This document shows positions 1 to 5,649 of a DNA stretch of 6,578 bases, piece by piece. A program made the position numbers and the translations under genes. Source of the DNA: Gorillibacterium sp. (lineage in GTDB: Bacteria > Bacillota > Bacilli > Paenibacillales > NBRC-103111); assembly GCA_023511325.1 (NCBI GenBank), contig JAIMBU010000156.1, positions 1-6,578 on the forward strand. The letters are read 5' to 3'. Numbering within the stretch: the stretch's first letter is position 1; the number at the start of each line of letters is the position of its first letter. The notes below the pieces were generated by a model that saw only the letters and a program-made list of their open reading frames with translations, did no database searches and was not told the origin of the DNA.

Positions 1-395
1 CCCTTTTAGCCGTTGCAGATGATAAAGATGCTGATATCATCATTCCGATTATGGAGATGAAAATGCTTGCCCTAGCTGGTTACTTACCACAGCTTGAGGA
101 GTGTATTTCATGCGGAAGTGACCAAGGGGACATGGTGCTTAGTGTGAGTCAAGGTGGAATCCTCTGTCCTCGATGCAAGGGTAAGGATCCATTTGCGCTT
201 CTTTTATCTCCAAAAGCCTTGCGGTTGCTCCGGTTATTCCAACGAGTGGATTTGCGACGTCTTGGCTCTACAGAGGTTTCTGTTGAGACAAAAGCAGAAA
301 TTAAACAGGCAATGCGTGCCTTCATGGATCAACATATGGATACAAAGTGGAAATCACGTGATTTTCTCGACCAGATGGAGAAATATAATATTTAA
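1..395 (+). CDS. recO: DNA repair protein RecO, C-terminal part (5' end outside window)
   Basis: RecO acts in RecFOR recombinational repair: it binds SSB-coated single-stranded DNA and helps load RecA (family knowledge). The frame is open from base 3, so the gene enters from the left. About 130 residues of a protein that is usually near 250 are visible, so this is roughly the C-terminal half. The recognisable part is a zinc-ribbon-like four-cysteine set, CISC (TGT at 102) and CPRC (TGT at 165), spaced C-x2-C-x17-C-x2-C. It sits in the usual RecO context (LALAGYLPQLEECISCG, then GGILCPRC). A helical C-terminal domain follows and the gene ends in TAA at 393-395. The internal ATG at 51 is not the start, because the same frame continues upstream with RecO-like sequence. 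A strong terminator lies 25 nt downstream, so recO closes its transcription unit. Nothing looks broken in the visible part. Confidence 0.93.
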   Translation, partial: LLAVADDKDADIIIPIMEMKMLALAGYLPQLEECISCGSDQGDMVLSVSQGGILCPRCKGKDPFALLLSPKALRLLRLFQRVDLRRLGSTEVSVETKAEIKQAMRAFMDQHMDTKWKSRDFLDQMEKYNI

Positions 396-419
396 GGTTA
401 AAGTATTGAATATAATAGG

Positions 420-466
420 AGCGCTCACTAGCGGTTGGAATACCGCTAGTGAGCGCTTTTGTTTTT
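420..466 (+). terminator. Rho-independent terminator after recO
   Basis: A perfect 16-bp stem (420-435 paired with 442-457) closes a 6-nt loop (436-441). It is followed by a T-rich tail, TTTTGTTTTT (457-466). The stem is GC-rich in the middle and has no mismatch. It ends the upstream transcription unit and separates it from the glyQS unit. The stem is symmetrical, but the T-run is only on the 3' side of the + strand, so termination is expected for rightward transcripts. Confidence 0.95.
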
Positions 467-490
467 GAACTTCAATGCAACGACAACGGT

Positions 491-675
491 ATCCTGCACT
501 TTTTGCAACATAACAGACATCTGGGAATGAAAATCGTAATATCCTGCACTTTGTGCAATATAAACCATGCTATTTCAAGAAATGTAACTTTTCCGTTCGA
601 AATCCTGCATTTTATACAACATAGCCGCTCTCTAGTGCTCTAGAGCTTGAAAATCCTGCACTTTGTACAATATAG
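491..675. repeat. Four dispersed 23-bp hairpin repeats
   Basis: Near-identical units begin at 491, 541, 602 and 653 (intervals 50, 61 and 51 bp). All share ATCCTGCAYTTT, then a pyrimidine/purine-varied stretch, then CAAYATAR. Each centre is a small inverted repeat with a TTT loop, for example TGCAC-TTT-GTGCA at 545-557. Spacers are 27, 38 and 28 bp and unlike each other. Copies differ at several positions and are too short and too few for CRISPR. They look like a dispersed intergenic repeat family of this genome (inference). Confidence 0.8.
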
Positions 676-766
676 CATGGTGTGCTGTATCTCTTGCTCC
701 ATCGATAAGTCTGACTTCCGGTGAGCAATGTAAAATGTTTGACTACTGGTTTGATGGTTAAGATAT

Positions 767-832
767 GGGGCTGCGTGTGGCCGGGGCTTGGGGTTGGTTT
801 GGGTTTGCTGGTATGGGTTTGCTGGTATGGGG
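767..832 (+). other. G-tract cluster, possible G-quadruplex
   Basis: Runs of three or four G occur on the + strand at 767-770, 783-786, 790-793, 801-803, 815-817 and 829-832. Loops between consecutive runs are 12, 3, 7, 11 and 11 nt. The best set (783-817) has four runs with loops of 3, 7 and 11 nt, slightly longer than the strict 7-nt loop rule. It sits at the start of a G+T-rich stretch that continues to about 1050. Folding is a prediction from the pattern only. Confidence 0.4.
801..828. repeat. 14-bp tandem repeat, two exact copies
   Basis: The unit GGGTTTGCTGGTAT occurs at 801-814 and again, unchanged, at 815-828. A third, degraded start (GGGG) follows. A related sequence, GGATTTGCTGATTA, lies at 881-894. 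The two exact copies imply a recent slippage duplication inside the G/T-rich block. Confidence 0.85.
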
Positions 833-910
833 TTTTCAATTTTGGGCTTGTTGCATTTAGGTTTGGGCTTACATCAGTTTGGATTTGCTGATTATTGATT
901 ATGGTATGTG

Positions 911-1000
911 TTTACAGAGCTTAGGTTTACAGAGCTTAGGTTTACAGAGCTTAGGTTTGCAAAGTATTGGTTTGCAAAGTATTGGTTTGCAAGGCAGGGT
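911..1000. repeat. 15-bp tandem repeat array, six units
   Basis: Three exact copies of TTTACAGAGCTTAGG (911-955) are followed by two exact copies of the variant TTTGCAAAGTATTGG (956-985) and one degenerate copy (986-1000). Subgroups are internally identical but differ from each other. This suggests at least two separate slippage expansions. Read on the minus strand the array gives a CKP[KI]L pentapeptide repeat, because 15 is divisible by three. That minus-strand ORF has no ribosome binding site, so I do not call it a gene. Confidence 0.92.
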
Positions 1001-1113
1001 TTGGGCTTGTTGCTTTTGAGTTTGCATTGCTAAGTTTGAGTTTGGGATTTCATGGATTTCAGTGAAACAAGGCGGAGTGTTTGGAATGAGGTGGAAGAAC
1101 GAAGTGTTCGCTT

Positions 1114-1167
1114 TTGTTTTCGGATGGATACCTCTAATGTTGTTATAAATCAACCATCCGAAAACAA
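1114..1167. repeat. 14-bp perfect inverted repeat with 26-nt loop
   Basis: TTGTTTTCGGATGG (1114-1127) is exactly complementary to 1154-1167, with a 26-nt loop between the arms. The left flank also holds a small inverted repeat (CGAA-GTG-TTCG at 1100-1110). There is no T-run after the right arm, so it is not a standard + strand terminator. It may be part of a dispersed genomic repeat, or form a stem-loop in RNA. I see no transposase or target-site duplication. Confidence 0.75.
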
Positions 1168-1184
1168 CTGGCGACTGGAACCCC

Positions 1185-1325
1185 GTTCCAATTACACAGT
1201 CGTGCTTGCACAGAGGGCTCAGCACTGTTCCAATCACGTAGCCGTGCTTGCACAGAGGGCTCAGCGCTGTTCCAATTACACAGTCGTGCTTGTACAGAGG
1301 GTTCAGCGCCATTCCAATCACTTAG
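1185..1325. repeat. 42-bp tandem repeat, three full copies and one partial
   Basis: Units start at 1185, 1227, 1269 and 1311 (the last partial), each opening with RTTCCAAT. Copies 1 and 3 share ATTACACAGTCG and copies 2 and 4 share ATCAC-N-TAGC, so the array is an A-B-A-B series, or two 84-bp doublets. Nearly all differences between copies are transitions. Each full unit carries a small inverted repeat such as GTGC-TT-GCAC, weakened to GTGC-TT-GTAC in copy 3. The length is a multiple of three and both strands stay open, which creates the spurious ORFs here. Confidence 0.9.
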
Positions 1326-1355
1326 CTGATATTTTCACTAACGCGGCGACCCACA

Positions 1356-1385
1356 TTGACAAAGGTTACACTGATCTGCTATTAT
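1356..1385 (+). promoter_or_regulatory. Sigma-A-type promoter for the glyQS T-box leader
   Basis: A perfect -35 box, TTGACA (1356-1361), is followed 18 nt later by TATTAT (1380-1385), one mismatch from TATAAT. The predicted transcription start is near 1391-1393, about 30 nt before T-box stem I. That is the expected arrangement for a T-box-controlled operon. The spacer is 1 nt longer than the optimum. No operator was recognised. Confidence 0.75.
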
Positions 1386-1391
1386 TACTTC

Positions 1392-1637
1392 TACTATATG
1401 TACCTATTTGGCATATTGAAGGAAATGAGTAACCGAAAAAAGCGGAGTCAAGCGAGCTGGGAACAGTGTAAGCCCAGTCTGACGCGTTCGGTGAAGGCGT
1501 TCCGGAGTGCAGATAAGTACATGCAAAAGCGGGTCGAAAGCATGTCTTCGACCAAGTAGGGTGGAACCGCGAGAGACTAATGCTCCCGTCCCTATGCACG
1601 GTCTTGACCGGCATAGGTGATACGGGAGCTATTTCTA
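1392..1637 (+). promoter_or_regulatory. Glycine T-box riboswitch leader (glyQS)
   Basis: The leader senses uncharged tRNA-Gly and lets transcription proceed into glyQS when glycine charging is low. Stem I runs 1421-1503: GGAA (1421-1424) pairs with TTCC (1500-1503). The loop-E motif AGUA is at 1428-1431, and ACCGA (1432-1436) pairs with TCGGT (1488-1492). The specifier triplet GGC is at 1496-1498, a glycine codon read by tRNA-Gly(GCC). The distal arm contains AGCGAGCTGGG and GTGTAAGCCCAG, resembling the conserved distal-loop motifs. Stem III is 1532-1538 with 1547-1553. The T-box AGGGTGGAACCGCG is at 1558-1571. AGGG pairs with CCCT (1590-1593) to form the antiterminator, and bulge UGGA (1562-1565) can pair with a UCCA tRNA end, as expected for a U discriminator. 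Stem II appears absent, as in other short glyQS leaders. Confidence 0.95.
1582..1637 (+). terminator. T-box-controlled terminator of the glyQS leader
   Basis: GCTCCCGT (1582-1589) pairs with 1622-1629 and CCTATGC (1591-1597) pairs with GCATAGG (1611-1617). CGGT/ACCG with a CUUG tetraloop (1599-1610) caps the stem. A small internal loop interrupts it. The T-run (TATTTCTATT) is weak. Its left arm includes the CCCT needed by the antiterminator, so the two structures are mutually exclusive. Confidence 0.88.
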
Positions 1638-1672
1638 TTGCCATTCGGTTGTAAGCTATAACACTACTTTTT

Positions 1673-1678
1673 GGAGGG
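1673..1678 (+). promoter_or_regulatory. Ribosome binding site that fixes the glyQ start
   Basis: GGAGGG lies 7 nt before the ATG at 1686, an ideal distance. The in-frame TTG at 1671 overlaps this site and the ATG at 1680 is only 1 nt from it, so neither is a likely start. Confidence 0.85.
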
Positions 1679-1685
1679 GATGCAA

Positions 1686-2576
1686 ATGAATTTTCAGCAG
1701 ATCATTTCAACGTTGCAGCAGTACTGGTCAGAGCAAAATTGCATTATCGTGCAGCCATATGATACCGAGAAGGGCGCAGGTACGTTTAATCCTTCGACTT
1801 TTCTAAGAAGTCTCGGTCCTGAGCCTTGGAATGTGGCTTATGTAGAACCATCACGTAGACCGGCAGATGGTCGTTATGGGGAAAACCCAAATCGCTTGTA
1901 TCAGCATCATCAGTTTCAAGTCATTATGAAGCCGTCGCCAGACAATATTCAAGAGTTATACCTCGAAAGCTTAAAACGGCTTGGGGTGGATCCATTACAG
2001 CATGACATCCGATTTGTTGAAGATAACTGGGAGGGGCCGACCTTAGGCGCCTGGGGACTTGGCTGGGAAGTATGGCTGGATGGTATGGAAGTAACGCAGT
2101 TTACCTATTTTCAGCAAGTGGGCGGTATTGATACGTCTCCGGTCTCTGTTGAGATCACTTACGGTCTCGAGCGACTCGCTTCTTATATTCAAGATAAAGA
2201 AAATGTATTCGACCTGGTTTGGGTGGATGGTGTTACCTATGGGGATGTGTTCCACCAGCAGGAATACGAGCATTCAAAATATACGTTTGAAGTATCCGAT
2301 GTAAACATGTTATTTAGTTTGTTTGGCACCTACGAGGAAGAGGCGAAGCGCGCGCTCGAGCACAATTTGGTTTATCCAGCCTACGACTATGTGCTTAAAT
2401 GCTCGCATACCTTTAATCTTCTTGATGCCAGAGGGGCAATCAGTGTAACAGAACGGACCGGTTATATTACTCGTGTACGTAATTTGGCTCGCAAATGTGC
2501 AGGAACCTACCTGGACGAACGCGAGCGGCTTGGCTTCCCTATGCTGAAGGAGAAAGGAACGGTGCTCAATGGCTAA
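1686..2576 (+). CDS. glyQ: Glycyl-tRNA synthetase alpha subunit
   Basis: Catalytic subunit of the bacterial alpha2-beta2 glycyl-tRNA synthetase. With the beta subunit it charges tRNA-Gly with glycine using ATP, in the cytoplasm. The product is 296 residues, normal for the family. Class II aminoacyl-tRNA synthetase core signatures are clear: [17 protein letters not shown] around 54-70, [13 protein letters not shown] at 72-84, [18 protein letters not shown] at 127-144, and the motif 3-like [10 protein letters not shown] at 160-169. Downstream, [19 protein letters not shown] is also typical. The start at 1686 gives MNFQQII, matching how GlyQ proteins begin, and has GGAGGG 7 nt upstream. A TTG at 1671 would add five residues but overlaps the ribosome binding site. 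Expression is controlled by the upstream T-box. The stop overlaps the start of glyS by 8 nt, which suggests translational coupling and matched subunit production. No anomalies. Confidence 0.98.
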   Translation: MNFQQIISTLQQYWSEQNCIIVQPYDTEKGAGTFNPSTFLRSLGPEPWNVAYVEPSRRPADGRYGENPNRLYQHHQFQVIMKPSPDNIQELYLESLKRLGVDPLQHDIRFVEDNWEGPTLGAWGLGWEVWLDGMEVTQFTYFQQVGGIDTSPVSVEITYGLERLASYIQDKENVFDLVWVDGVTYGDVFHQQEYEHSKYTFEVSDVNMLFSLFGTYEEEAKRALEHNLVYPAYDYVLKCSHTFNLLDARGAISVTERTGYITRVRNLARKCAGTYLDERERLGFPMLKEKGTVLNG

Positions 2577-4638
2577 AGATCTGCTTCTTGAAATCGGAAT
2601 GGAAGAGGTTCCCTCCAAGTTTGTTCGCTCCTCATCTACTCAGCTTGCAGAACGTGTGGGTAAATGGCTGGAGGAGTCTAGAATCGGATTCTCCACTGTG
2701 AAAATATATGCTACTCCGCGCAGATTTGCCCTGCTTATCCGTGACGTAGAGGAAAGCCAACGAGATGAGCAAGTAGAGGCCAAGGGGCCAACTCGTAAAA
2801 TTGCAGTCGACGCAGACGGAGCGTGGAGTAAGGCTGCGCTTGGGTTTGCGCGTAGTCAAGGCGTAGAGCCCTCCGAGTTGTTCTTCAAAGAGCTAGCAGG
2901 TGTGGAGTACATCCATGCCATTAAAAACCATATCGGCGTTGACACTGAATCGTTACTTGGAGCTGGTTTAAAGCATATTGTGACTACTTTGAACTTCCCG
3001 AAGAATATGCGTTGGGGCAATTGGGAGCTGCGTTTTGTTCGTCCGATTCGCTGGATTGTAGCGCTTTTTGGTAACGATATTATCGAGCTTGAGATTGCCG
3101 GGGTCGCTTCCGGACGAACGACACGAGGCCATCGCTTTCTTGGGGAGCATGTGGTAATTACGACACCGGACACTTATGAGTCAGTCTTGAAAGAGCAAAA
3201 GGTAATCGCTGATTTCGACGAACGGAAAGCACTCATTCTCAACCAGATTCATGCACTTGCTGAGGAGAAGGGATGGCAGATTCCGATCAAGGAGGATCTT
3301 CTAGAAGAGGTGCTCTTCCTCGTTGAATACCCAACAGCCTTATATGGCTCCTTCAATCCGGAATTTCTCGAGATTCCCAAGGAAGTGCTGATTACCTCGA
3401 TGCGCGAGCATCAACGCTATTTTCCGGTTACGGACAAAGCAGGCAACCTACTGCCTCACTTCGTAACGGTTCGCAATGGTAATAAGGAGCATTTGGACAC
3501 AGTGGCAAGAGGAAATGAGAAGGTGCTGCGTGCTCGCTTGTCAGACGCTAGGTTCTTCTACAATGAAGACCAGAAGATGACGATTGACAGTGCGCTAAAG
3601 CGTCTTGATAGCATCGTCTTTCAGGAAAAACTAGGCTCGGTTGGAGACAAAGTACGGCGGATTGAGAACATTGCCGCTTCCTTAGCATCTCGTCTTCATG
3701 TTGATGCAGAGACGACAGCACAGATCGTCCGCGCAGCAGCCATCTGTAAATTTGATCTAGTAAGCCAGATGGTTTATGAGTTTCCTGAGCTTCAAGGCAC
3801 GATGGGTGAAGATTATGCCCGGAGAGCAGGAGAAGTTGAGGCAGTTGCCAAGGCGATTAATGAACATTACCAGCCAAGATTTTCGGGTGATTCTGTACCC
3901 ACCTCTTTGGTAGGGGCAGCGGTTAGTTTGGCTGATAAGATTGACACGATTGTAGGCTGCTTGTCTGTGGGGATCATTCCGACAGGTTCTCAGGACCCTT
4001 ATGCTCTCCGCCGTCAGGCTGCGGGTATCGTACAGATTCTGCTCGAACACCGACTAGATATCACCTTAAGCGATTTATTCGCGATTGCCATTGATGTATT
4101 AAATTATGATCAAGAGGCGTCCACGGGTATCTTGACGCGCTTGCATGATTTCTTCGATCTACGCTTAAAAAACCTGTTGGCAGAGCGTGGCGTTCGTTAT
4201 GATATCGTAGATGCGGTGGTTAGTGCTGGTTATGAGAATGTAGTTGGAGTGGTCGCTCGTGCGGAACAACTTGCGATTGCTGTGCAGGACCCTTCCTTCA
4301 AGACAGCTACAGAAGCCTTCACTCGTGTGGGAAATCTTGCCGCGAAAGCCGAGTCGGATCAAGTAGATCCCGGGTTATTTGTCGAACAGGCCGAACATGA
4401 TCTATTTCAGGCCTGGCAAGCTGCGCATACCCGCTTTGACGAACACTTAAACCACACAGAGGTTTCCGCTGCACTGGATATCCTTCGTGGTCTTGAGGTA
4501 CCCATTACTGCATTATTTGCTGCCGTTATGGTTATGGCGGAGGACGTAAGTATACGGGCCAATCGGCTTGGTTTATTGTCACTTATTGCAACGGACGTGC
4601 GCAGATTTGCCGATTTCGCTAAATTGGTTGGTAGGTGA
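2569..4638 (+). CDS. glyS: Glycyl-tRNA synthetase beta subunit
   Basis: Second subunit of the tetrameric glycyl-tRNA synthetase, needed for tRNA-Gly recognition and full activity. The product is 689 residues, within the usual 680-700 range. The opening [13 protein letters not shown] is diagnostic. FPKNMRWG begins near residue 143, followed by RFVRPIRW and [11 protein letters not shown] central block holds [16 protein letters not shown] (REHQRYF at 279-285) and [11 protein letters not shown] (about 324-334). An HD-like domain region with [17 protein letters not shown] starts near 394, and [12 protein letters not shown] is at 476-487. The C-terminal part ([12 protein letters not shown] onward) fits the DALR-type anticodon-binding domain. 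The ATG overlaps the last 8 nt of glyQ, and AGGA (2555-2558) lies 10 nt upstream. Control is through the shared T-box leader. The PPDK-regulator gene starts 4 nt after the stop, so co-transcription continues. Intact, nothing unusual. Confidence 0.98.
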   Translation: MAKDLLLEIGMEEVPSKFVRSSSTQLAERVGKWLEESRIGFSTVKIYATPRRFALLIRDVEESQRDEQVEAKGPTRKIAVDADGAWSKAALGFARSQGVEPSELFFKELAGVEYIHAIKNHIGVDTESLLGAGLKHIVTTLNFPKNMRWGNWELRFVRPIRWIVALFGNDIIELEIAGVASGRTTRGHRFLGEHVVITTPDTYESVLKEQKVIADFDERKALILNQIHALAEEKGWQIPIKEDLLEEVLFLVEYPTALYGSFNPEFLEIPKEVLITSMREHQRYFPVTDKAGNLLPHFVTVRNGNKEHLDTVARGNEKVLRARLSDARFFYNEDQKMTIDSALKRLDSIVFQEKLGSVGDKVRRIENIAASLASRLHVDAETTAQIVRAAAICKFDLVSQMVYEFPELQGTMGEDYARRAGEVEAVAKAINEHYQPRFSGDSVPTSLVGAAVSLADKIDTIVGCLSVGIIPTGSQDPYALRRQAAGIVQILLEHRLDITLSDLFAIAIDVLNYDQEASTGILTRLHDFFDLRLKNLLAERGVRYDIVDAVVSAGYENVVGVVARAEQLAIAVQDPSFKTATEAFTRVGNLAAKAESDQVDPGLFVEQAEHDLFQAWQAAHTRFDEHLNHTEVSAALDILRGLEVPITALFAAVMVMAEDVSIRANRLGLLSLIATDVRRFADFAKLVGR

Positions 4639-4639
4639 T
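4633..4639 (+). promoter_or_regulatory. Ribosome binding site for the PPDK-regulator gene, inside the glyS end
   Basis: AGGTGAT is complementary to the AUCACCU part of the 16S rRNA 3' end and spans the glyS stop codon. Aligned on the anti-Shine-Dalgarno core this places the ATG at 4643 correctly. It rules out the longer TTG start at 4568, which would lie inside glyS. Confidence 0.75.
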
Positions 4640-4642
4640 GGA

Positions 4643-5485
4643 ATGAATCATCAACAGGAGATAAACACACTCACTGTTTTCGTTGCCTCCGACTCAGCTG
4701 GAGATACAGGAGAGGGTGTTGTGCGAGCAGCAGCGGTACAGTTTTCACCGCTCACGATTAATATTCGTCGCTACACGTTTATCCAAAGCCGCCTCTCCAT
4801 CGATCAAATCGTTGAAGCTGCTGCTGCGATCCAAGGAATGATCGTCTTTACTTTGGTTGTTCCTGAGCTTCGAGACTACCTGATCGAGCTTGCACTCATG
4901 CGGAAGATCGTCTGCATTGATCTTCTCGGCCCGATAATCGGTAACCTTGAGACGCTCCTGCACAAGAAATCCCGTCATGAACCAGGCATCATTCACGAGT
5001 TGGATGAGAATTATTTCAAACGGGTAGAAGCTATTGAGTTTGCTGTTAAATACGACGATGGACAGGATACATCGGGGGTGTTGAAGGCAGACATCGTATT
5101 GGTCGGTGTCTCACGTACGTCAAAGACACCCCTTGCTATGTACTTAGCCAACAAAGGCTTCAAAGTAGCGAATGTTCCTCTGGTTCCCGAGCTTAAGCCA
5201 CCGAAGGAGCTATTCACCATCCCAAAGAACAAAATTGTTGGATTGCGTATTGGTCCGGATAAGCTCAATGCCATCCGTAAGGAACGTTTGAAGGCACTTG
5301 GCTTACATGGAGAAGCCAACTATGCGAAGGTTGAGCGGATTGAGCAGGAACTTGGATATTCTGCCGAAATCATGGCGAAACTTAATTGTGTTGTTCTTGA
5401 TGTAAGCAATCGAGCAGTAGAGGAAACGGCTAGCTTGATTCAGGACATGTTTCGTGCAAGCCATCAGCATCTAACGAGAAATTAG
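4643..5485 (+). CDS. Pyruvate, phosphate dikinase regulatory protein family (dual kinase/pyrophosphorylase)
   Basis: Member of the DUF299 family (B. subtilis YqfL, E. coli PpsR). Characterised members inactivate pyruvate phosphate dikinase or PEP synthase by ADP-dependent threonine phosphorylation and reactivate it by phosphate-dependent removal. The target here is inferred from the family only. The product is 280 residues, close to the usual 270. Seen in the sequence: an N-terminal VASDSAGDTGEGVVRAA (14-30), FTLVVPELRDYL (69-80), the DENYFKRVEAIEFAVKYDDG block (121-140), the P-loop GVSRTSKTPL (155-164), KVANVPLVPE (174-183), GPDKLNAIRKERLKALGL (204-221) and DVSNRAVEETA (253-263). The start at ATG 4643 has AGGTGAT upstream. 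It lies 4 nt after glyS, in the glyQS transcription unit. In B. subtilis the regulator gene ccpN (yqzB) sits between glyS and this gene. It is absent here. Confidence 0.95.
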   Translation: MNHQQEINTLTVFVASDSAGDTGEGVVRAAAVQFSPLTINIRRYTFIQSRLSIDQIVEAAAAIQGMIVFTLVVPELRDYLIELALMRKIVCIDLLGPIIGNLETLLHKKSRHEPGIIHELDENYFKRVEAIEFAVKYDDGQDTSGVLKADIVLVGVSRTSKTPLAMYLANKGFKVANVPLVPELKPPKELFTIPKNKIVGLRIGPDKLNAIRKERLKALGLHGEANYAKVERIEQELGYSAEIMAKLNCVVLDVSNRAVEETASLIQDMFRASHQHLTRN

Positions 5486-5613
5486 TGTCAATAGCAGAAT
5501 TTATAGAAATTGTTATTAAAGAATTTGATGTTCAAGATAGGCCTGAAATATCAGAATGTATATTTTTTGCTATACCTTTTGATGCTTTTTTCGAGAAAGG
5601 CCGCCGTCTATAA
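5485..5613 (+). CDS. Possible small ORF of 42 residues, function unknown
   Basis: A GTG overlaps the last base of the preceding TAG stop (TAGTG) and opens 42 codons ending in TAA (5611-5613). The predicted peptide starts (M)SIAEFIEIVIKEFDV, continues with QDRPEISECIFF and ends in EKGRRL. It has acidic and hydrophobic stretches, no clear signal peptide or membrane span, and one cysteine. I do not recognise a family. The segment is clearly more AT-rich than the genes on either side. There is no good ribosome binding site (only GAGAAA nearby), so translation would depend on coupling to the upstream gene. It could be a true small gene, a remnant of a larger insertion, or chance. The alternative is a 164-bp non-coding spacer before the yqxD-type gene. 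Confidence 0.3.
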   Translation: MSIAEFIEIVIKEFDVQDRPEISECIFFAIPFDAFFEKGRRL

Positions 5614-5649
5614 AAGCTGGCAGAGCCGTTTCTTCTTAGGTGGTGAATA

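Larger units (their letters stand above)
467..1355. other. Repeat-rich intergenic interval with no convincing gene
   Basis: About 890 bp between the recO terminator and the glyQS promoter. It holds four hairpin repeats (491-675), a G/T-skewed block (about 767-1050), tandem arrays (801-828, 911-1000, 1185-1325) and an inverted repeat (1114-1167). The 14-mer TTTGGGCTTGTTGC occurs at 841-854 and again at 1000-1013, bracketing the 15-bp array. ORFs of 126 codons (+, from 1052) and 140 codons (-, 1321 to 899) exist. Neither has a ribosome binding site, both are built from repeat-encoded peptides, and the + one runs through the promoter and T-box stem I. I read them as non-coding. I recognise no transposase or RNA gene here. 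Confidence 0.75.

Noticed and set aside
411..416. TATAAT as a promoter -10 box after recO
   Set aside because: The position 17 nt upstream (388-393, ATATTT) is no -35 box, and the strong terminator begins only 4 nt downstream.
491..675. CRISPR-like array
   Set aside because: Only four degenerate 23-bp units with uneven spacers (27-38 bp), repeats varying at several positions, and no cas genes in view.
612..839. 75-codon minus-strand ORF
   Set aside because: Low-complexity, proline/threonine-rich reading of the G/T-rich block with no recognisable domain or ribosome binding site.
899..1321. 140-codon minus-strand ORF with CKPKL-type peptide repeats
   Set aside because: It starts at GTG without a ribosome binding site, is made almost wholly of 15-bp and 42-bp DNA repeats whose lengths are multiples of three, and faces against all neighbouring genes.
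1052..1432. 126-codon plus-strand ORF with 14-residue repeats
   Set aside because: No ribosome binding site. It runs through the inverted repeat, the promoter and the first part of T-box stem I, so it is better explained as non-coding.
1671..1685. TTG 1671 or ATG 1680 as glyQ start
   Set aside because: Both overlap or abut the GGAGGG ribosome binding site. ATG 1686 is correctly spaced and matches the family N-terminus.
4568..4642. N-terminal extension of the PPDK-regulator gene from TTG 4568
   Set aside because: It would lie inside glyS, lacks family similarity in the added residues, and ATG 4643 has a good ribosome binding site.
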